NCBI RefSeq assembly: GCF_037042905.1
Contig: NC_087261.1
Location: forward strand, 9,819,717-9,883,716
Length of the DNA: 64,000 nucleotides
Origin: Lytechinus pictus
Taxonomy: Eukaryota > Echinodermata > Echinoidea > Temnopleuroida > Toxopneustidae
Direction: 5' to 3'
The notes below the pieces were generated by a model. The model did not search any database and was not told where the DNA came from. It saw nothing but the letters and a program-made list of their open reading frames with translations. Made by a program: the position numbers and the translations under genes. Shown in pieces: positions 56,258 through 64,000 of the stretch. Each line of letters begins with the position of its first letter. Position 1 is the first letter of the stretch.

Positions 56258-56680
56258 GTGACATCGTCAGTTCTCTCGTTTGCATGCATTCCAATAAGGC
56301 CCCCTCCCGCCAGACCTCTTTCAGACCTTCCCCTCCCTCTACTCTCCCCCACTTCTATCTGGTCTCCCCTCTTCTTTCTTTCACTCTCTTTAACTATCTC
56401 ATCTCCCCCCTGCACTTCCCCTGTCCTCCCCTCCTTTACCCTCTTCCCCCATTTTGTTCTAGCCCCCTCCCCAACCCCCTTCTCTCTCTGTATACATGTA
56501 CAGTGTATACTACCTGCTCTCTTTCTTCTCTTTACTTTATCCCCCTCCCCTTCTCTCTCTTCATCTACATGTATCTCTCCCCTATCTATTTCTTACCCTT
56601 CTTTGCTTTTCTGTCTCTCCCTTTTACCCTTATCTGCCTCCTCTCCCCTCTCTATCTCATACCCGTTCAGTTTTATTGTC
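56258..56680. repeat. Pyrimidine-rich low-complexity tract
   Basis: More than 400 bp of C/T-rich sequence (ctcccctcttctttctttca). The long frames here are compositional. Confidence 0.8.
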
Positions 56681-56686
56681 TCACCT

Positions 56687-57622
56687 GCATAGCAGAGTGA
56701 GACTATAGGCGCCGCTTTTCCGACGGCGGCGGCGTCAACACCAAATCTTAACCTGAGGTTAAGTTTTTGAAATGACAGCATAACTTAGAAAGTATATGGA
56801 CCTAGTTCATGAAACTTGGCCATAAGGTTAATCAAGTATTACTGAACATCCTGCCTGAGTTTCATGTCACATGACCAAGGTCAAAGGTCATTTAGGGTCA
56901 ATGAACTTAGACCATGTTGGGGGAATCAACATCAAAATCTTAACCTAAGGTTAAGTTTTTGAAATGTCATCATAACTTAGAAAATATATGGACCTAGTTC
57001 ATGAAACTTATACATAAGGTTAATCAAGTATCACTGAACATCCTGCATGAGTTTCACGTCACATGACCAAGGTCAAAGGTCATTTAGGGTCAATGAACTT
57101 TGGCTGAATTGGGGGTATCTGTTGAATTACCATCATAACTTTAAAAGTTTATGGATCTGATTCATGAAACTTGGACATAATAGTAATCAAGTATTACTGA
57201 ACATCCTGTGCAAGTTTCAGGTCACATGATCAAGGTCAAAGGTCATTTAGGGTCAATGAACTTTGGCCAAATTGGGGTATTTGTTGAATTACAGCCATAA
57301 ATTTGAAAGTGTGTTGGTCTAGTTCATAAAACTTGGACATAGTAGTAATCAAGTATCACTGAACATCCTGTGCGAGTTTCAGGTCACATGATCAAGGTCA
57401 AAGGTCATGTAAGGTCAAAGAACTTTGGCCACGTTGGGGGTATTTGTTGAATTGCCATCATATCTCTTTAAGTGTATTGGTCTAGTTCATAAAACGTGGA
57501 AATAAGAGTAACCAAGTATCACTGAACATCTTGTGCGAGTTATAGTAGTTTTCAAAATCAGCACTGCTGCTATATTGAATCGCGTGATGCAGGTGAGACG
57601 GCCAGAGGCATTCCACTTGTTA
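56687..57622. mobile_element. TIR element with internal 162-192-bp tandem repeats
   Basis: gtctcacctgcatagcagag near the left and gatgcaggtgagacggccag near the right are inverted ends. Between them about four and a half tandem units each carry gaacatcctg, gtcacatgaccaaggtcaaa and ggtcatttagggtcaatgaa. Landmarks are at 56877, 57069, 57232 and 57394. Confidence 0.8.
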
Positions 57623-58522
57623 TTCCTCTTCATCCCCCCCCCTTGCATTCTTGACACAGCAAATATGAAAAAGTACTTCTTTTTTGTTTTCATGTAATAT
57701 ATCACATCTTTAATGGATTCATTTTTCACATTCAATGAGAAAAAAAAATCATAGAAATATATATATTGTGATAAATGTTTAATCTTATCTACACATGATC
57801 TAATACTATCAATTTTCAAAAGTATAGGCGGTTCATTTTACATTACAAAATTCTGAAGTTTACACTAGGTAGAAAGTTCTGTCGCGTGAAAAGGGCACTA
57901 GTCCATTCTGAAACCGTGACCAGAGTGTGCTCTGAAAGCAAATAAATGCAGTACACACCAAGTTTTATATAAGAAATAACACCTTTTTAATCAATATAAA
58001 GGGATATACCATCAAAATGATTGAATATGCACAATGTACAGTGAATAGCTATAGCTAAACATAGTGTAATCATACACAAAAAAAGAAAATCTGCGCAGAA
58101 CAACAATACTAAATGTTTTTATACAGGCATGAATTAAGCAGTTGAATCGGTATTATAAAACAATTGAACAATTTTATTGATTTCTGTATGGCTTATTTTC
58201 ACCTCAAGTAATTTGACTACAAAAGGTTGTTTGTATGAGGATTGATAAATTGCTTCTGCTGTATCTAGCTTTCACACAGAGAAAGAGGAACAAGGGAACA
58301 AAAAATGTGACATCAATGGACTAGGATTCAATTATAAATATAAATCCTAAAACCAAATAGAGACCAGTAAAGTGACTCCAAATCACTCCCAAAAAGTTGT
58401 ACGATTACAATAATATCTTGCAGGGTAACTGTCTGGTTTTTACTATAGTGGGCAAAATTCTGATATTTTTTGACAGGGTCAATCATAAAAATATAATTCT
58501 CAGGAAGAATGAAAGCTTTCAA
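57623..58522 (+). other. Flanking DNA without recognised features
   Basis: AT-rich. No gene, RNA or clear repeat seen. Confidence 0.5.
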
Positions 58523-58934
58523 TAGAGTGCCGAAGTGTGACGCCATCAATTTTCACTTTTTGCATTTCAGCATTTTTGATACCATATTTTGGTAGAGCAT
58601 GATGAAAAACCCCACAACCCAAATATGGTGGGAATCGGTCTGTTGAGTCCCAAGATATGACCTCATGAATACATAATTAGCCCCATTGAAGTCAATGTAT
58701 TATTGGCCTGATTCCTAACATTTAGAACTAGGCCAGTAATACATTGACCTCAATTAGGCTACACAATGTAATTATGTATTCATGAGGTCATACATGTATC
58801 TAAGGCCCCCATGGACTGGTTCCCACCAAATTTTGGTTGTGGGGGTGTTTCATCACGCTCTACCAAAATACGGTATCAAAAACACTGAAATGCTAAGGAA
58901 GTTTTTTTTGTGACGTCATCACTTCGGTACTCTA
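58523..58934. mobile_element. Palindromic element of 412 bp (TAGAGTGCCGAAGTG)
   Basis: tagagtgccgaagtgtgacg is inverted as gtcatcacttcggtactcta. The arms match on through ttttgataccatattttggt / accaaaatacggtatcaaaa and attcatgaggtcat. Confidence 0.9.
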
Positions 58935-59520
58935 TATGGGAATGGAGCCTGCTATTCGAATGCTGATATTAACCATGTTGCAATTAGTATTCAAACACCA
59001 AATAACAAGGAGTGCAGTATGATTATAGACCTTATGCATGTGATATCATAATCTTATAGCGCCCTCCCTCAGAGGATATAGGAATATGCGTAAACAGAGT
59101 TGTCTGAGATGAGACAGGCGATGGCACTGACCTCAAAGATGGCGGCACGATGACGTAAAAGTATAAGTGCTATACAGTCTACATATACCTGGTTGCATTA
59201 TTTGCACCTGTAGATTGTTTGTCAGGACAAGAGGGCAATTTCAAGAACTTTGCAAGCAATATTTTTGTTTGAAAGTAATGTCAACAATATAACAAAGCAC
59301 AAACCATCACAAATTATGCATATTCATCTCCCATAGCTTTTGAAACATGGCATGCTATATTGAAGTGTGGATTAAATCTTTGAACAGTCATAAAATGCAT
59401 CACTTCATAGGGCCAAATTCATTAACTGCTAAAATCAATGTTAAATGAAATAACATTATTTTTCTGGGTTTGATTGTTCTACAGCTTTTGTAATTGTTTT
59501 CCAGCTATTGACCTCAAGAT

Positions 59521-59643
59521 CCTGTCACATAAAACCTTGCGATTGATCGTGGGATTTCAATGATTGATCTTACATAATAATCAATGAATGCAATTAATCA
59601 GAGAAATCAGCTCACGATTGATTGCTACGCTTTATGTCACAGG
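59521..59643. mobile_element. Short TIR element (CCTGTCACATAAA)
   Basis: cctgtcacataaaaccttgc is inverted as gctacgctttatgtcacagg. Both arms carry cgattgatcg-like sequence. Confidence 0.75.
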
Positions 59644-59651
59644 GACCTCGG

Positions 59652-59830
59652 GTCCCTTTCATAGAGCTGTTCCTAAGTTAAGAGCGACTTCATGAAAGAC
59701 TGGTGATCCTTTCTTGCACGATAACCCATAGCCAATGAACATTTTAGTGTATACCATTTACCACAAGAAAGGATTGCCAGTCGTTCTTAAAGTCGCTCTT
59801 AACTTGAGAACAGCTATATGAAACACCCAC
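59652..59830. mobile_element. MITE family A, copy 3
   Basis: ctttcatagagctgttccta is inverted as gaacagctatatgaaacacc. The internal gactggtgatcctttcttg matches the copy at 49561. Confidence 0.9.
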
Positions 59831-59832
59831 CT

Positions 59833-60064
59833 GGGGCCAGTCTTACAAAGAGTTACGATTAATCCAATCAATAATAACTCAATGGAAATCCATCAGTGTC
59901 ATAAATTTTTCTACAGGAAATTTGCACAATGTCCTTTGTAATAAAAAAGAAGCAATGCATGAATCATAGCTTGAAAATATTTTGAACATGCATAATACAT
60001 GTTGACCTTGCTGGCCGTCCATAGTTGTGATTTATCGGATCAATCGCAACTCTTCCGGGGCCCT
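59833..60064. mobile_element. MITE directly adjoining family A copy 3
   Basis: ggggccagtcttacaaagag is loosely inverted as caactcttccggggccc. Subterminal ttaatccaatcaataat and ggatcaatcgcaact are complementary in part. Confidence 0.55.
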
Positions 60065-61851
60065 GGTCAAATTTTTCTCATAAAATTCACACAAGTATAT
60101 ACACGCTTTGATTGAAATGCTTTACACACTTTCATTATCTAGCATATTGTCTTGGGCAAACCATCATAAAGAAAAGAAAAACAAAGCAAAAACAGATAAT
60201 CCATCGTGGAAGAGAAAAAATGATGATCACATACAAGAAAACAAAAATATAATAGTACTTTCAATCAACAGCAGCAATAGCAGAAAACATTACAGGTAGG
60301 AATATATCATAGTGAAACATGGATACATGTTTAGATTATCCTTGAAATATCATCCAACCCCCAAACCATTCCCTTATTAACCAAACATTACATGTGCATT
60401 CACAAAGGCAAAGATCACATGTTTGATAATAGAAAAAAAAATAAAAATGATTTCAGAATGGGAAAGTGAGTTTGAAAACATGCAATGGGAAGGATTAACA
60501 TTAAAATGTGGAAAGGATAGTTGGATGAAATGGAGGAAAAGACGAAAAATAAATACAAGAAAAAGAAGAAATAATGAAAATGGGAATGGGACACACAGAA
60601 CAAAAATAGAAGAATTTGACAGGAATAGAATTACGTAACTGGAATAATAACCGGTGTAAATGTACACATGTGCCAGCTGCGGCCATGGAGTTTGTTCTGC
60701 TAGAGTGATTCTTTAATCTATCAAGCCAACTTTAATAGTTGTCTCAAACTTGGGACCTTCAAATCTGAAACAAAGACCTCTATTTTCAGCAACTCTGTGA
60801 ATCATGGGAGTCAGCACCTTTGAATATTCTTCACAGATAAATGGTGCTATACAAATGCTGATCATAATCATGATCGAATATGGAAGAGAAAAAAAGTTTA
60901 CATAAAAGTGAGCAGAAAAGAAAAAAAATTTACAGGGAAAAGTGGATGAGAAATGAACAATTTGAAGATGAGGGGAAAAAGAATGGGGAGAACCAAAGAG
61001 ATGGCATTACAGAGATAGCACACACACATAATAAAATAAACAGACGGAATGGTAGAAAAGTACAGAATGAAAGTTGATACTTAGACAGATAGTCAAGCAT
61101 ATTACATCAAAGAAAATGACAACGTACCTATATCATCATGCCATATACAAGTATGTGTATTATCTTAAATATTTTCACAAGCAATTCTTAAATATAATAG
61201 TTTCAAAGTTATCTACACAAGGCTTTTGTAATTTTGGTATGAAAGTTAGAAAACAATCCAGTTCACGATAATGGGTCAGTATGTTTATGAATGCTAGATC
61301 TTTTGAAATATTGATATGTAGCAACTTATTGCAGGTTAGATGGGTAGATATATTTAAATGTTTTTTCAATTAAATCATAAATAAATATATATCAATCACA
61401 TTTTCATTCATAATTTTCAACTCTCTATACATGGCAATAACTGTACAATATGTACATAAAACATAATATCAATAATTACAAACTGTTTCGAAACCATAAT
61501 ATCATACACCCTAAACTCTGCAAATTGGGCAGAAATGAGTATGAAACACTAAAAAATATAACAATCTTAAAGAAAGATTTCTATCACAATTAATTTTTAT
61601 TCAATTTCTGTTTTAGTAGGGTTATTTATTACATGCCCCCATATTGGAAGTTAGAAATGAGCTTTTGAAATAAGTTTTCATACTATAAAAATAAGGATTA
61701 ATTGCCCAGACACAAAGTGTATTCTTAGTTTACAGTAGTATCCCTAAAATGCCCTTTCAATTTTCTGTATACCGAAGAAGTAGGAATTTTCAGGTGATTG
61801 ATTTTTTTTTGCAACAAGTCAAGCACAATCAAATCAGGTTTCTTCATTTTA
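60065..61851 (+). other. Flanking DNA without recognised features
   Basis: A-rich. Lys/Arg/Glu-rich short frames at 60423-60638 and 60880-61077 are compositional. A fragment near 60830-60870 (aatggtgctatacaaatgct) resembles a SINE tail. Confidence 0.5.
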
Positions 61852-61872
61852 TGTGTCAAATATGAACTCTTG

Positions 61873-62025
61873 TTGGAATGCTCCCCAGGGAGTGGAGAAT
61901 GTGCATACATTGTATGCGGGCATGCAAGGATCTGATGACCGGGGTAATAATATGTCTGTAAAGCGCTTAGAGACGTCGTTCCGATGTATTAAGCGCTATA
62001 TAAATGCGGAATATTATTATTATTT
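61873..62025 (+). mobile_element. SINE 3' half with CGCTATATAAATGC tail
   Basis: tgctccccagggagtggaga, gatgaccggggtaataatat and gtaaagcgcttagagacg are followed by aagcgctatataaatgcgga and an (ATT)n tail. I recognise this end from echinoid SINE families. The Pol III promoter half is missing. Confidence 0.7.
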
Positions 62026-62111
62026 CAAGCTGAATATCTTAAATAATTCTATTGCCATAATTATTATTATAATTGTTATCATATATGGATGGGAAGAGTA
62101 TGTTCTCCCAA

Positions 62112-62530
62112 ATAATTTGATACCATATTTATGTGGCATGTGTTAACGCTTGGATGATCAGGTGTTATTCTTAGCAGTGATGTCAATTTTGATTTGCGCC
62201 AAATTAAGGCATGACTGCAATGAATGAATCCAGATGTCATAATCCTACAAAAGTTGCGTTGAAATCCATTTCAAAACAACTTTTCAGTAATTTACATTTT
62301 AATTGTTTAAAAAACACATTTTAGTATCAATTCTCAAGTTAATTTCATTGAAAATGGATTAGCAAATGTGTTCACTAATAAACTCATGAAGGATTTTGAC
62401 ATCATTGACATCTGGATTCATTCATTGCAGTCATGCCTTTTGGCTCAAATCAAAATTTACATCACTGCAAAGAATACCTCCTGGCAATCCAAGCGTTAAC
62501 ACATACCACAAAAATATGGTATCAAATTAT
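62112..62530. mobile_element. Palindromic element of about 420 bp (ATAATTTGATACC)
   Basis: ataatttgataccatattta is inverted as atatggtatcaaattat. The arms continue with gtgttaacgcttgga / tccaagcgttaacac and atgaatgaatccagatgtca / tgacatctggattcattcat. Confidence 0.9.
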
Positions 62531-62774
62531 CCAAGTATAATTATATGCATTCATGAAATATTTTATCCTTAAATTTGCGATTTGTGAGGTGTCATATTTT
62601 TTTACTCACGCGGTATATTACAGCACAATTGGGGAAAAATAACAAAGGGCACACAACAAATCTCCAAGGCCATGAGAGAAACACCAAGGGCAACAACAAG
62701 CCATGAACTTCAAAGACTTTGGGTCAATTTAAGCCCTGTTCAAATTTATAACGGCTGATTTTCAAAATGCATCA

Positions 62775-63045
62775 TGCAACATTGTAACTCTTAAGCCCGG
62801 CGCACACTATATAATTCATTGCAATCCGAATTTCAAGGAAATTGCAAAAACATTAATGATATGAACATTCCAACCAATAAAATTGTAGTGATCAGAGATA
62901 AATATAGTGATGGTAGGACTACTGAAATCGAAATTCAGTCTAGTTCGAGCCTCCCTATACAAATGAAAGCAAATTCACTCCCCAATTGTAATGACGTCAT
63001 CATCGGCTGCGACTTGAAGCCAATTCAGACTTTACTCCAACCCAT
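62775..63045. repeat. Probable fragment of a dispersed element (CCCGGCGCACACTAT)
   Basis: It starts with aagcccggcgcacactat, a typical start of a short DNA element. No matching right end was found before 63045. An 83-residue frame here is not convincing. Confidence 0.35.
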
Positions 63046-63260
63046 TGGCGGCGGAAGCCAAAAATTTTAGGGGGGGGCCACAAAAAAAAAAAAGACAACC
63101 CCAAAAAAGGTTATCAACAAACAATTTTAGGGAGGACGCCGGAAAAAAAATTGACAAGCAAAAAAAAAAAAAAAAAAATAAATAAATAAAAAAAAAAAAA
63201 AAAAAAAGGTTATCAACAAAATTTTTTAGGGGGGACGCCGGAAAAAAATTTGACAAATTG
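63046..63260. repeat. G/A-run tandem repeat
   Basis: Three diverged units contain ggttatcaacaaa, attttagggggg, acgccggaaaaaaa and ttgacaa, separated by A-runs. Confidence 0.75.
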
Positions 63261-64000
63261 CCTATGCTCCAACCACAGGGCTTGCCGCAAAGCAAAATGA
63301 TGACTAGGTTGATCGTTACATTCTGCCAAACTTCAAATGAAATAATTTTACTTCTTAGCACTTTCACATTTAATATAAATTGCAATTTATTAAAAAATTG
63401 CATTGTATCGGATCATAAAGTGTGCAATGGGCTTCGATGATACAACCCATGATTCTATAAAAATGCATATAGGAAAAAGAAAGGAATAATTACAGCCACG
63501 AATCTATGTTACCCTTGACAATTCTTTAACTCACTATTACAGTATAAAAGCACAGAACACACTTGGTTCACTGAACCTATTGTTCTCTCCATATACAATG
63601 TAATGGTGTAATAGCGTGTTAAAGAATTGTGAATGTTACTGGATCTTTGTAGTATTGACTTTTAAACGTTTGTGATATTCTCAAAACAGAAAAGGATATA
63701 TCCGCACACTGCGAAGCATTCAAACAAATACTTGAACATGTTCGCAATTGACAATGTCTGTTATTAGGCTGGTTCTATCCTTCTTGTGATGTAAAATCAC
63801 GCTATGAAATAAGATGTATGAGCCGATAATTGAATAAATCATTGCAAAGAGCTAACTTATTTTGGCGACAACAGTAAGTCTTCGTGTAAAAATACAGAGA
63901 GATGTACCAGAGTGCCGTGCAAACTCATTTCTTTCATTTAATGATCTTATCAATATGACAAAACCACTCTACCACTGACCTATTCCACATGTTGGTAAAA
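63261..64000 (+). other. Right edge, no recognised features
   Basis: AT-rich with no gene, RNA or clear repeat. Confidence 0.5.

Noticed and set aside
62819..63070. 83-residue frame near the right edge
   Set aside because: It spans a repeat fragment and enters the G/A-run array; no recognisable domain.
1..64000. CRISPR array, bacterial operon or viral genome
   Set aside because: Repeats lack spacer regularity, and the gene has eukaryotic introns throughout; no viral proteins were seen.

Overview
The window is animal genomic DNA, most likely from a sea urchin or a close echinoderm relative. It is AT-rich, carries short exons with GT-AG introns of 0.3 to 13 kb, and is full of palindromic MITE-like elements and SINE tails of kinds I recognise from echinoid genomes. 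The species call rests on repeat recognition and is an inference.

One protein-coding gene fills the window from 1430 to 50807 on the + strand. It is a member of the MYT1/MYT1L/ST18 (NZF) family of C2HC zinc-finger transcription factors. I assembled 17 coding exons by hand. All phases agree and the total is 4365 coding bases, or 1454 residues plus a TGA stop. The first exon (with the start codon) and the promoter lie to the left of the window or were not recognisable. The protein reads: a basic N-terminus; finger 1; a basic NLS-like stretch; a long acidic Glu-rich region; a SUMO-consensus-like IKQE site; fingers 2 and 3; a central Ser/Thr/Pro-rich MYT1-domain region with a PLDLV motif; fingers 4 to 7; and a C-terminal coiled coil. 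This is the 1+2+4 finger layout of vertebrate MYT1.

Fingers 1 to 4 are each split by a phase-2 intron at the same Ser codon (after His-Arg), while fingers 5 to 7 are unsplit. From exon 8 to exon 15 every intron is phase 2 and every exon is a multiple of three. Two exons are true microexons (25 and 28 bp). The exon carrying the first half of finger 1 (4430-4492) keeps every zinc ligand, the 63-bp length, the phase and a good donor, but lacks an AG acceptor: GA stands in its place. I regard this as the most interesting point in the window.

The introns hold most of the DNA. They contain palindromic TIR elements (several nested), a LINE 3' end with a reverse-transcriptase C-terminal fragment (minus strand, 13673-14165), a 1.56-kb foldback-like element built from short CCAGTT/AACTGG modules (27877-29435), minisatellites, and long pyrimidine tracts before some acceptors. 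From 50808 to 64000 there is no further gene. The first part is probably 3' UTR with several AATAAA signals and two Pumilio-type motifs. Further on come a TIR element carrying four DR1-type nuclear-receptor motifs (56687-57622), four palindromic elements, a SINE 3' end and a G/A-rich tandem repeat.
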